From positions 434,001-498,000 of the forward strand of contig WWBZ02000040.1 of the NCBI GenBank assembly GCA_011503125.2: a stretch of DNA of 64,000 nt, read 5' to 3'. Within the stretch, counting starts at the first letter, position 1. The number at the start of each line of letters is the position of its first letter. A program made the position numbers and the translations under genes. Source of the DNA: Botryosphaeria dothidea. Its lineage: Eukaryota > Ascomycota > Dothideomycetes > Botryosphaeriales > Botryosphaeriaceae. Below the pieces are notes generated by a model. It saw only the letters and a program-made list of their open reading frames with translations. It was not told where the DNA came from and ran no database searches. This document shows, piece after piece, positions 11,443 to 21,502 of this stretch.

Positions 11443-11565
11443 TACGCTAGCCCCATCCGCGCGACTCGCGCCGAACCATCCACTATCCACCACTCACCCA
11501 CCGGCTGCAGTCACGCCCGTCGCAAGCCTCCTCACAACGCATGCATTGGGGTCACCTCTGGCTAC

Positions 11566-12915
11566 ATGCCTGCGTTGCCTGCCTTTGATGCTTCCGGCGC
11601 TCGCCATCTGCTCCGCGCCCTTCTCCGCGAGTGCACCTACCTTCCCGACCCGGCCGCCCGCCTCTACGCCCACCAACACACCCTCCGCCGCTTCCGCGAT
11701 TACCATCCGCCGCAGAAAAGAGCCAATGGCCTCAAGGAACAGCCTACAATACCGCAATTCACAGCTTCCCGCCTGCGCGGCGCCCTGAGAAACGCGCGAA
11801 AGGGCTTGAATTTTTTGCGCCGCGCGAATGAGGGCGAGGCCGGGCCGCTGCAGCAGCTCCTGCTCCTGGCATATGGACGTAATGGTCGGCGGCGGCACGA
11901 GTTGATGGAGATTTTACTTGTGCCGGATCCAGTCAGCGAGCGGGAGGCCGTCGAGCTGTGGCAAGCAGAGGTTGAAGCGACACTCGATCCCTCCAAGAGC
12001 ATTCAGGGTATTCCAAATGCCGTGATCGAAGTCCCAAGACATGTCGGCAAGCCTCATCGTTATGAGATCTCTCCGCGCTATTCCAAGCTTCGCGCTCTAC
12101 TGGAAAGCCAGAGACGGGCAGCACACCCCGTGGAGCTGAGGAGGGCAAAATTGAAGTCCACATATGTGGATGTGCCTTTGACCAACATTTGGATGAGATC
12201 ATTCCCCCGAAAGCGCGAGAAGAACATGGTGCGAAAGTGGTATGCATCTGTCCTCGATAAAGTGTTGCCACCGTTGCCTGAAGAAGATTGGGAGAGGCTC
12301 AGGGATTTGGTAACTGGTGCGCGCAAGTGGGAAGGGTTGAAGCGTAGAAGACCAGGCGTTCCCAGTCACATGAGCTCCTATGATGTCCTCAAGCTCGCAA
12401 ATATCAGCGGGCTTGCTGGAGAACGCTTCCTATCTCTTGCTTGCCGAGAACACATGCTCCCGGAAAGCGGGTCCAAAGCAGAAATGCTCTCTCAACTCTC
12501 GACAATCTCAAGTTCCCGTTTTCAATCTGCGGATCAGTGGCTCGCACGTGGTACATCAAACCCAGCTGTATTGGAATCTTTGCTGCAGGATGGCATGGAG
12601 AGCAGGCGGCTCCCCAAACAGTTACCAGGTAAACGCCGGGCGCAGAATATTACCTCACGGCTCATGCGTCGCCTCTGGGCCAAGATATTTTCGCAATCTC
12701 CCGTCCTTCGTTGGGATGAAGACAAGCGAATTTGGGCGGTTGAGTGGGGTTCTTGGGAGCATTTATATGCATTGCACAAGAAATCTTCACTCGACACATC
12801 ACTTCTTGAAGATATTGATGCGAAAGGAAAAGTACATCCATCTTCTCCCATGATTGATATACCGGCAACTCGATGGGAAGCAAAACCCTCCTCGAATGTA
12901 GGACCGGAAATATGA
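11566..12915 (+). CDS. LYR-motif (complex 1 LYR-like) family protein, probably mitochondrial
   Basis: Single exon, 449 aa from the ATG at 11566 (MPALPAFDASG). The N-terminus has the LYR-type helix ARHLLRALLRECTYLPDPAAR and a downstream phenylalanine in HTLRRFRDYH. This is the arrangement of LYR proteins, which bind acyl carrier protein and assist assembly of mitochondrial complexes or Fe-S transfer. The rest (residues about 100-449) is basic and lacks a domain I can name. Classical LYR proteins have 80-180 residues, so the 300-residue extension is notable. The frame stays open upstream to 11398, but that part looks like leader and overlaps the MBP1 side. Role beyond the LYR assignment is unknown. 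Confidence 0.75.
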   Translation: MPALPAFDASGARHLLRALLRECTYLPDPAARLYAHQHTLRRFRDYHPPQKRANGLKEQPTIPQFTASRLRGALRNARKGLNFLRRANEGEAGPLQQLLLLAYGRNGRRRHELMEILLVPDPVSEREAVELWQAEVEATLDPSKSIQGIPNAVIEVPRHVGKPHRYEISPRYSKLRALLESQRRAAHPVELRRAKLKSTYVDVPLTNIWMRSFPRKREKNMVRKWYASVLDKVLPPLPEEDWERLRDLVTGARKWEGLKRRRPGVPSHMSSYDVLKLANISGLAGERFLSLACREHMLPESGSKAEMLSQLSTISSSRFQSADQWLARGTSNPAVLESLLQDGMESRRLPKQLPGKRRAQNITSRLMRRLWAKIFSQSPVLRWDEDKRIWAVEWGSWEHLYALHKKSSLDTSLLEDIDAKGKVHPSSPMIDIPATRWEAKPSSNVGPEI

Positions 12916-13040
12916 TCCTCCGTCTCCGGTTCAGCGAGCAGTTCTGGATCTTGGTGGGGCATAGGTCATTTGCAGGGCGTAGGGCGTGCGGCAAACACAA
13001 GAAAAAGTCCGTCCCACGCTTTTTCGATCACAGAAGCCGT

Positions 13041-13080
13041 CATCATCATCATCATCGTCGTCGTCGTCGTCGTCGTCGTC
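13041..13080 (+). repeat. Compound trinucleotide repeat (CAT)5(CGT)8
   Basis: Five CAT units run directly into eight CGT units, ending 6 bp before the ATG of the GNAT gene. The tract is therefore in the 5' leader and is likely length-variable between strains. Confidence 0.9.
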
Positions 13081-13086
13081 TTCAAT

Positions 13087-13684
13087 ATGTCTGACAAGCC
13101 TTCGATTCGTTTAGCCACGCGCGAAGGTAAATTCATCGAAATGAGACCCTTCGCTTCAGCTGACGCCTGACACAGATGTCCCTATCATCCTTGACTTGAT
13201 CCGGGAGCTAGCCATCTATGAGAATGCACTCGACTCCGTTCAGGCTACCGAGGAGAGCCTTGCAAACACTCTTTGCTTTGCCTCTTCGTCCTCAACTCAG
13301 AACACTCCAGCTGCAGGCACAGGCTATGCCAAGACATTTCTCCTCACTGCTCCTGAGGGCGAGGTCGCAGGCATGGCTCTTTTCTTCAATAACTACAGCA
13401 CATGGCGTGCAAAGCCTGGTGTTTACCTTGAGGACCTCTTTGTAAAGCCCAAATACCGACGGAGGGGATACGGCAAACTACTGATTCAAGAGCTGGCGAA
13501 GGAGGTGCGGAGGATCAATGGCGGTAGGCTCGAATGGAGCTGTTTGAAGTGGAACGAGCCGTCGCTTAAATTCTATGCCGGGATAGGGGCCAAGCAGATG
13601 GAAGAGTGGGTAGGCCTGAGGGTGGACGGGGAGGCGCTAATCAACCTGGCGGAGGGCAGGACGAGTCTAGACGGAGAAGAGTAG
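13087..13684 (+). CDS. GNAT N-acetyltransferase, diamine (spermidine/spermine)-type
   Basis: Transfers acetyl from acetyl-CoA to an amine; best resemblance is to diamine/thialysine acetyltransferases. Two exons, 13087-13126 and 13176-13684, with a 49 bp intron; 182 aa. The junction restores REDVPIILDLIRELAIYE, the usual GNAT start. The acetyl-CoA motif is in YLEDLFVKPKYRRRGYGKLL (R-x-x-G-x-G type). LKWNEPSLKFYAGIGAK, then WVGLRVDGEAL, match the C-terminal half of the SSAT group. The substrate is inferred from family resemblance only. The start lies directly after a trinucleotide repeat and is followed at once by SDKPSIRLATRE, so I consider it secure. Confidence 0.88.
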
Positions 13685-13908
13685 GCATCGGATCGCAGAG
13701 AAAAAGACAACAAAACTACTGGAAGAAGCCTATATGACACCAAGAAGAAGATTTTATTTGGCATCCAGGCCGGCGGCATGGACGAGAAGAAGGCCGAAAA
13801 AGATATGAACATGTAAAGATGGTAGATGCTGACCACGAATGACTTAAACCAAAAGCGTCTCTGAAGAACCGATCATATTCGCTTCGTTACGATGTGGTGC
13901 GCGAAAGT

Positions 13909-14279
13909 TTACTCGCACGACTACGACCATTGTCAATACTGGACTCGTCATGAACGGAACGGTCTGACTTACCTGGAGAACAGGCTCCTCACCGCCGCAT
14001 TTTTCGTAGCACTCCATCTTTCCCTTGTTGGCACAGGTACACGACTGTTGAACCCATTCGCATCAGTTTCGTGCTGGTGACTACGGCGAAAGGAATTCTT
14101 ACATCTGGCCAAGATTGAATGCAGATCCTCGGCTCGCAAGTGCAAGTGGCGCTGCTGGACGCTGAGGAGCTTGGCAGCGTAGGCGTAGGCGTGTCGTAGG
14201 CCTGGCGCGGCTGCACCGGCGTCGCCGCAGAGAGGGTGACGAGGAAGGCGAGGGAGAGGAGAGATCCAAGGTACTTCAT
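13909..14279 (-). CDS. Small secreted cysteine-rich protein (8 Cys, 86 aa)
   Basis: Candidate secreted effector-like protein of unknown function. Three exons: 14279-14103, 14044-13973 and 13920-13909, with introns of 58 and 52 bp. An N-terminal signal peptide (MKYLGSLLSLAFLVTLSAA) is followed by a Pro/Ser/Thr linker. The cysteine domain begins CTCEPRICIQSWPD in exon 1 and continues SCTCANKGKMECYEKCGG in exon 2. The last exon is only four codons, Ser-Cys-Glu-stop. All eight cysteines lie in the spliced mature part, and the CxC...C...CxC...C...C spacing is a pattern I associate with small secreted proteins of ascomycetes. Read without splicing, the frame loses four cysteines, which supports this model. 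Not identified by name. Confidence 0.75.
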
Positions 14280-16154
14280 GATGTAGGATGGACTGAGGCC
14301 TTGAGCTCAAAAACGAACGTGTAGTTGAATGCGGTTGACTAGAACGCTGTTTCGCAGATACTAGAGGGGAAACTCTAGCAGGGCCAGGGGGAAGGGATGG
14401 AGAGGCAGGTTTATTGGAACGGGGCCCAGCACATGATATTCCCCAGACCGAGAGATTTCAGGAGCGCCAAGCCCCGTAAGGCGGAAACCTTAAATTGCGG
14501 GCGCAGGCTGAAGCGGCGGGACCGACGGGGTCATGTTGGTGTTGGCAATCCTGCCTGTCTAGCTGACAGCAGGGTGACATTGCATTCTCACTGGTTACGA
14601 GGCGGGGAGGATCTGACAACCTTGCTGTTCAGCCGCAAAAAGCATAACCCAGATTGAGCCAATTCGGATCACGGGAGGCCGTTTGCTGAAGGTTGATCGG
14701 CAACCTTGCTCGTGCACCGGCCAATGAGCACTTTTGCTGGGCGGCGGAGCGGAGTGCTTGGCGGTGGAACAAGAAATCACATACAGCCATCCCCCGGTCT
14801 TTCCGGCTGAAGCCGCCTGGTTTCCATGCCGGGCCAGCACCAAAGACTTTTCGGTGCTCGTGACGGTCTTGAGTGTGGCCTCTGAAACGAGGAGAACTTC
14901 GCTTGGTTCGTCCAACGTGCGGGCACCTCGGTAGGCTGTGCGCTGAGTGAAACAAGCCAGACGTCAATCATTGCTTCTCCTCCTGACCGTGTTAAGAACG
15001 TCGTCTATTCAGCTAAGGCCCAGAATTTGTGTTCCGGTGATGCCAAGGCCTTTGGATGCTGGATGCACCAAAGTGACGGACCACTCGTCCGTGCCAAAAC
15101 AAGCTGAGCTGACGATTGTCAATAAATCTTGCTTGCGTGCCTCTATCAAGGCGATGGCTTTTCAAATACGAGTTATATGTATATACAGTGGCGCATAGTC
15201 CGCGTTGGCCATCAGCACGCGGGTCCCTGTGCTACATACAATTTATTGTCTTAACTCGTCTTACGTGCAGGTACGAACACGTAAGGGTCTAGCCAGCCTG
15301 AAGGCGAAGACGAAGACGGATCTGACGGAACGCTGGATAGCCAAGTTCGATGGAACGTGATACGGACGAAGTGTACAGCCGAACGCTAGTACGCGGGGTA
15401 TTTCATGGTCTAGCTTCAGCTAGCCATCGGGCCGCTTCCACCAACAGCGCTGTAGAGTAAGCTTCCACAGATCCCATACATTGTTGAAGTCGGAGACACG
15501 GTCATATCATACGTGATCTGTATAAGTCATTGCAATTGATATGGCACCACCTAACCATGCTTGAGCTGTCCAAAGGCATGTTCCCCTCCCCCTTGCCGCC
15601 GGCTATGTGACTGCTTTTTCCTCCCCAGTCTTTCGATCTTGGGACAGACCATCGAAAATGCTCAAGCACGGCTTAAAGGCCTTGAAAGTGCACTGGCCAC
15701 CAAATTCAGTAGCAGTCAAGCGGCAGAAGAGCGTCTTACCAGAAATCTGACGAGTTCTTCAGGGAAAAGAGAATGGTGCAAGCTGCATCAATAACATCTT
15801 GAGCTGAAGGCAATGCTGTAGATGGACTGGCACGAGGAGGTAGATCATCCTGATTCGTCGGGTAGCTCGGGAGCGGGAGCGGATGATGGTTGGGCGCTAC
15901 GTTGCGCTGAAATCTTGGCGGCGGTTCTTCGCCCCACCAAATGTGCCTGTGAATTCTCGCCTGTCGTAGTCACCGCCGACAACTCACTGACTCCAACCCA
16001 CCACCCCGCGCGTCCGCCTCGAAGTCCCACCACCGGGCATCCCTCCCTCCACCGACGCAACATCCTCAAACCCCAACAGCAAGGGCACTAGCGACCAGAG
16101 AAATCTCAGTACACTCGACGAGCAAGTCCACGAGGACCACAACCACAGAACAAG
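14280..16154. other. Gene-poor spacer (promoters of the secreted protein and SUI2)
   Basis: 1.9 kb between divergent genes. No recognisable gene. A frame at 15561-15794 (+) encodes a short heptad-like helix (IENAQARLKGLESALATKF) after a possible CCCAG acceptor. It has no start exon I can defend. Confidence 0.5.
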
Positions 16155-17200
16155 ATGTCGTCCTATACGAACTGCCGCTTCTACGAAGAGAAGTACCCGG
16201 AGGTGGAGAGCTTTGTCATGGTGAACGTGAAGCAGGTGCACAAGCCCCGTCACCGGCGTCCTGTGAGGCGCATGCTGATCAAATCTGCAGATCGCAGAGA
16301 TGGGCGCGTACGTGAAGCTGCTCGAGTACGACAACATCGACGGCATGATCCTTCTCAGCGAACTCTCGAGGCGTCGTATTCGTAGTATCCAAAAGCTCAT
16401 CCGCGTTGGCCGCAACGAGGTCGTCGTTGTGCTCAGGGTTGACAAAGAGAAGGGTGAGCGAGCGTCGCCTGCACATACGGAGAGAGTGGCGCGCTGACAG
16501 GTTGGCAGGCTACATCGACCCTTTCCAAGCGTCGTGTCTCCCCCGAAGATATTGTCAAATGCGAGGAGCGCTACAACAAGAGCAAGATGGTCCACTCAAT
16601 CATGCGCCACGTAGCCGAGAAGACGCGCACGCCGCTCGAGGAGCTGTACCAGACCATTGGCTGGCCGCTTAACAGGAAGTACGGCCACTCGCTGGACGCC
16701 TTCAAGCTATCCATCACCAACCCGATGTCTGGTCCGAGATCCAGTTTCCCAACGAGGCCACTAAGGCTGAGCTCCTGTCCTACATTGGCAAGCGTCTCAC
16801 TCCCCAGCCCACGAAGGTCCGCGCCGATATTGAGGTTACGTGCTTCGGCTACGAGGGTATCGATGCCGTCAAGGATGCGCTGCGCAAGGCCGAGGCGCAC
16901 AACACTGCCGACAACTCTGTCAAGGTCAGGCTCGTGTCGCCGCCGCTGTACGTCTTGACCAGCCAGTGCCTGGACAAGAGCGCCGGCATTGCCAGTCTTG
17001 AGCAGTCAATTGAGGAGGTCACCAAGTGCATTACTGGCTACGACGGCGGCAGCTGCAGAGTCAAGATGGCACCCAAGGCTGTCACCGAGAGCGATGATGC
17101 AGAGCTGCAGGCTCTCATGGACCAGAGAGAGCGTGAGAACCAGCAGGTCAGCGGTGATGAGGATGAGAGTGAGAGCGACGAGGGCGAGATCCACAGCTAA
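16155..17200 (+). CDS. SUI2: Translation initiation factor eIF2 alpha subunit, with two compensating frameshifts
   Basis: Alpha subunit of eIF2, which delivers initiator tRNA to the ribosome. Exons begin 16155-16235, 16291-16453 and 16509 onward (introns both 55 bp). The S1 domain is intact, with [13 protein letters not shown] carrying the regulatory serine (Ser53 counting Met, Ser51 in usual numbering), the target of Gcn2-type kinases. GEIHS with an acidic tail closes the protein. In exon 3 the conserved [14 protein letters not shown] is interrupted by one extra C (run 16519-16521). About 200 bp later one base is missing before 16724 ([11 protein letters not shown]). The two shifts cancel, so the frame ends correctly. 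Between them about 67 residues read only in the +1 frame. The gene is essential, so an assembly error is likely; a second, intact copy elsewhere would point instead to decay. Confidence 0.93.
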
Positions 17201-17809
17201 GGGCCCGGTTGTACCCTTGATGTTTGACGCAAGAAAAAAATTCCTGGGTGGCAAATGGACGTATGGAGCTGTGAGGATGCAGCAGCACATCAAAGCAGAC
17301 GTTGGTCCTGGTGATAGAAAACAGGGAACAAAATTGGGGTGACATAGATCGGAGCCAGGCTGCCGCAATGCATTAGCGACGGAGCGGCAAAATCAGCCAA
17401 TATACCTATTTCTTTGTGTCTTGGCCGCGGGCGGAGTCGTGCTTTACTGTGTACATGAGGCATTTGAGTGCGATTGGGGCGGTGTTTGATAGCAAACCAA
17501 AAATGGTCTCTGATAGGCGCTCGCACAGCCCGTCGGCGCGATCCGAGGCCTGAGATGGCGCGCCTAGCACACGTCCACGCGTCGGCCACCGGCCAAGGAG
17601 CTATGGCCGCCCCGCAGATGCACCCGCCCGTGTATCCAACTCTGCCCACTTTTTCTTGCTGGAAGAGATCTTTCGCCAACGCACCCATTGACTTCTAGCA
17701 CTGCTTGTAACGAAGGTCTCGGCCCAGCTATTCTGCACAGCTAGCTTTGCGCAACACCGACAACCCCACCGTCTCCAGGCAAAGCTCGACGAACGCGCCG
17801 CTAGCCGCC
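17201..17809. other. Intergenic region before YVC1
   Basis: 609 bp holding the SUI2 3' UTR and the YVC1 promoter. Short frames only; nothing else recognised. Confidence 0.55.
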
Positions 17810-19937
17810 ATGGTACGCTGGGCTCGGCTCTTCAACCTCGACAAGAGCCGGCGCGACCGGCCTCGCGTGCGCGATGAGATGCGCGCCTGTAAGTCTTGAG
17901 GCTTCGAATACTGTGTCGTTTCTCACTCTTCTACAGTGCTCCCTACCCGCCGGGACGATGTACCACCTTCACCCATTCCGGCCAAGGAAGTGACCAAAAT
18001 CGCCCTCCGACTCAAGCATCAGATCGAGGTTGTAATTCCTTGCGAGATCGAGGAAGCTCTGGTTACCCGCGCCCACAGCCACATCATCACGCCCTCTGTG
18101 GTCAAATTGGCTGCATCCGCTGGAGGCGAAGAGTACAAAGCATGCGTCGTCTACTGCCTGCTGGTCGTGAAAAAATGGTTCCGGAGACAGGCGATTCTCG
18201 AGCTATGGGATTCTGACCTGCACGACGTTCGCGCCGTGGCCTGCGAGGTTATTGCAAAGCGAATGTGAGTCGGGTGACTGCTCTTGGTAGGCATTGAACC
18301 AGCCACTAACGTCTAGCAGCATTGAGAGCGAGGAAGACATGCCTTACTTGCTCGAAGATGTCCTTCTTAAGCGCTACTCCATAGTCGTGGATGGCGAGGA
18401 GACCATGCCCGCAAATGTTGTTGAGAGATCTGTGGACTTGCACGCGCTGCGAGTTATCGGTTCTTCCGGCTACCAGAAATGCATCAGCCATCTCTGGCGC
18501 GGTTGGCTGGTGCAGGACGACGAAGACCCCTCGCGTTTCATTGACTGGAAGCAGAAGGGCAACACCATCTACTGGACGCATCTGGATCCTGATCGCATGC
18601 GTGTGCCAGCGTATCAAAACGCCCTCCAGATCCTCATCTCCCTTATATACCTGGCCCTTTACACGGGTGCGATCAATACCATCAACCCGGACGGTGATCT
18701 CGACGTCGTTGAAGGTCTCCTCTACATCTTCACTGCAGCCTTCATCTTCGATGAAATGGCAAAGTTCTGGAAAGTGGGCCGCTACTACATTGGCTTCTGG
18801 AATGTTTTCAATAGCACGCTCTATGCTCTCCTCACCGTATCTTTTATCACCCGGATGATTGCCCTTGGGCATGATCTCGACTCGGAGCCACGAATCCGCT
18901 ACAACACTCTCAGCTACAACTTCTTGGCCTTTAGTGCTCCGATGTTTTGGATGCGCCTTTTGCTTTATCTGGATACCTTCCGTTTCTTCGGAGCCATGCT
19001 TGTGGTTTTGAAGGTCATGATGAAAGAGTCTCTGATTTTCTTTGCCCTTCTTCTGGTCATCCTGGTCGGATTCTTCCAGGCGTTCATTGGCATGGACCAG
19101 GTCGACTCAAAGATCACTGCCTTTTCATTCATTACACAGGCCATGTTGAACGCGATCATGCAGTCTCCTGAATTTGATGGATTCGAGCGCTTCGCACCTC
19201 CATTCGGCCTGATCTTGTACTATATTTTCACATTTGTGGTCATGGTCGGTGAGTCTTCCAGCTATTCCGGTTCTCTTGTACGCATGCACTAACTTCTGCG
19301 CAAGTTCTGCTCAATATTCTCATCGCACTGTACAACAGCGCATATGAGGACATCACTGACAACGCCATCGATGAGTACATGGCACTGGTATGTTCTAACC
19401 ACCCTCACTGTAATACTTGTCATACTAATCCGCTATGGCAGCTTTCCCAAAAGACGATGCAGTTCGTCCGAGCTCCCGATGAGAATGTTTTCATTGCCCG
19501 TAAGTGTCATATCGCCCTGCCCACTCTAGTCACGAATCTCTATTGCGCTGTTGCTGATTGTTCCAGCTTTCAACCTGATTGAGCTCTTTTTGATCATTAT
19601 TCCATTCGAATGGTGGTTGGATGAGAAACACTATGGCCGTCTGAACGACTATGTCATGGGTGTCATCTACTCGCCCTTGCTGCTGATCACGGCTGCCATT
19701 GAGACATACGAGGCCCACAAGGTTAAAGATAACCGCAAACCGTGGCGAAGAAGATGACGACACCATAGAGGAGTGGGAAGAGCTATCTAGTGAGCTCGAT
19801 CTTGAGTCTGAAGGCTGGACGAAGAAATGTGAGGAAGTGGCACCAGAGATCGGTGTCGAACAAGCCGTGTGGAGGTCAGACAGTTGAGGAGAGAGATCAC
19901 AGAGCTTCGCGAAATGGTGAGCTCCATGATCCAGTAG
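17810..19937 (+). CDS. YVC1: Vacuolar TRP-like cation channel Yvc1, with two compensating frameshifts
   Basis: Calcium-permeable channel of the vacuolar membrane (TRPY family). Six exons: 17810-17888, 17937-18264, 18320-19248, 19305-19387, 19442-19499 and 19567-19937. The introns are 48-67 bp with CACTAAC or TACTAAT branch points; 615 aa. A cytosolic N-terminus (residues 1-230) is followed by about six membrane helices, including ALQILISLIYLALYTGAI and SLIFFALLLVILVGFFQAF. The pore-region segment FITQAMLNAIMQSPEF precedes ILYYIFTFVVMVVLLNIL, the inner helix spanning intron 3. In the last exon the acidic tail RGEEDDDTIEEWE is reached only by a +1 shift at 19737-19742. A second shift at about 19871-19875 returns to the original frame for a closing helix RREITELREMVSSMIQ. 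Family tails read continuously, so I take both as single-base indels. Confidence 0.93.
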
Positions 19938-20278
19938 TGCTCAGGCAGTTAAAAACCAAGGATGGCATTTCCTGTGGCATTACTACAAGCTCGCAAGCTT
20001 TCGGCGAGTTCACAGCTTCGAATACCGCAACCACCACTTTGGTAACAAGGAACATTACTGTTCATTTACTCTTTGAGTTTTCTCCGAATGCCCTGGAGTT
20101 CAGGAATCGTTGTGTTGCTCAATATACAACTTTGCGATTGTTTCTTGCATAATTTTTGCTACAGTGTTGTCAATTTCTTTGATTTTCCTCTTTCTTGTTT
20201 CTTGAACCTTTTCGAGTTCTTATATACTTATAGAGCTGGCTCATGGCTAATGGCACTGATTCTCCTATATCCTGCATT
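19938..20278. other. Intergenic 3' UTR region between convergent genes
   Basis: 341 bp, T-rich on the + strand, between the stops of YVC1 and the GH28 gene. No gene seen. Confidence 0.6.
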
Positions 20279-21502
20279 TCATCCTGATGCTCCGTCTGTG
20301 CAAGTCACTCCTAGGCTATTTGGAGTGTTGGAACATAGGATCTGATTCTCCCCGGAGGGAGCCTTGACAGTCCAGTCAGAAATCGTGATGCCGCAAGTAC
20401 CGTCCGTACCGCAGTTGAGATTCGCCGTCGTTGGGTCGTATTTAGAGCTCGTTGTTCCGCTGAAGTTTTTCACTACGACGTCACTTATCTGGGCACCGCC
20501 CGGGTTACTCTCGCAATACCCCGCCTCCTCGCCATAGCAGCTTTGTACTTGAAAGGCGTAGTCGCAATCCCTCACAGTGAATCCAGTAAAGGTCACATTC
20601 GAAACGGTTGAAGAGCCATGACCGTCACTGCCTGGGTAAGTCTTGATCCCAGCTGCCTTTGTGCTGTTGATCATGGCCACGTTGCTTGCATAGATGTTCC
20701 TGACCGTATCGTCGTTCGTCTTCCCCAGCGAACCAACCGAAATACCGTGACTGCCTGTACAAGTGATCTGCTCGATCGTCACGTAATTCGCACCGGGCTT
20801 GAATGCCACGCAATCGTCGTCGTTTGACACGTCAATGTCATACAGCGTCACACCCGTGCTGTCCCCGACATCAAAGCCATCGGTGTTCTTTGGGGGGTTC
20901 GTCGAATTGGACGTCGCGTCCATGCGCAGCTCTGAGAACGCCACGCGTTGTGCGCCGCCATTCACGGAGATGAAGACGTTGGGCGGGTCCTTCTGGCGGA
21001 GGCCGCTGACAACGATGTCGGCACCGCCGCTGATGTACAGCAGCGTCGGCCGCTCGTAACTGCTGTTCGAGGCGAACAGGTCCCACGCCTCCTGGCCGTT
21101 GCCGTCGATGACCCCGTTCCCGGTCAGACTGCGGATCTTGGCGCCTTGGACGTCTTTGAGGAGCATCATGGCCATCCGGCCGGACCAGTAGGCGGTTGAG
21201 CTCGTGAATTGAAGGAGCCCCTCTATTTGCATGTCGCAGCCAGAGCAGGAGGAGAGATCGAGGACCGAGTTGGCGTGGTATGTCGAGCCTTCGGGAAAAA
21301 CGATGGTGCCGCTGGCTCCACAGTCGGCCAGGGCGGATGCTATTGCGGGGACATCATCGGTGGTTGGCGAGCCACCGGCGACGGGCGTACAGACGGCACG
21401 GCGTGTCGGGTTGCTCGTGGGAGAGGAATTTGCTGACGTGGGGAGGGCAATGGCTACCACAAACGCGCTGAGTAATGGCGCGATCAATGGGATGGATCTC
21501 AT
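20279..21502 (-). CDS. Secreted GH28 pectinase (exo-polygalacturonase / xylogalacturonan hydrolase type)
   Basis: Family 28 glycoside hydrolase cutting galacturonan backbones of pectin; secreted. Single exon, 407 aa. The ATG at 21502 starts a signal peptide (MRSIPLIAPLLSAFVVAIAL). Beta-helix catalytic motifs are in order: NTDGFDVGD (Asn206-Asp208), NDDDCVAF (Asp229/Asp230), GSHGISVGS (His252) and AAGIKTYPG (Lys287). The usual RIK motif has Gly in place of Arg. I associate GIK with xylogalacturonan-hydrolase-like members rather than classical endo-polygalacturonases, but this is from memory. Several N-x-S/T sites and paired cysteines fit secretion. No frame defects. Confidence 0.9.
   Translation of the reverse strand: MRSIPLIAPLLSAFVVAIALPTSANSSPTSNPTRRAVCTPVAGGSPTTDDVPAIASALADCGASGTIVFPEGSTYHANSVLDLSSCSGCDMQIEGLLQFTSSTAYWSGRMAMMLLKDVQGAKIRSLTGNGVIDGNGQEAWDLFASNSSYERPTLLYISGGADIVVSGLRQKDPPNVFISVNGGAQRVAFSELRMDATSNSTNPPKNTDGFDVGDSTGVTLYDIDVSNDDDCVAFKPGANYVTIEQITCTGSHGISVGSLGKTNDDTVRNIYASNVAMINSTKAAGIKTYPGSDGHGSSTVSNVTFTGFTVRDCDYAFQVQSCYGEEAGYCESNPGGAQISDVVVKNFSGTTSSKYDPTTANLNCGTDGTCGITISDWTVKAPSGENQILCSNTPNSLGVTCTDGASG

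Noticed and set aside
15561..15794. Short heptad-like helix on +
   Set aside because: Possible coiled coil and acceptor site, but no start exon and no continuation.
18306..18872. 188-codon open frame on - inside YVC1
   Set aside because: Shadow of a strongly supported gene on the other strand.
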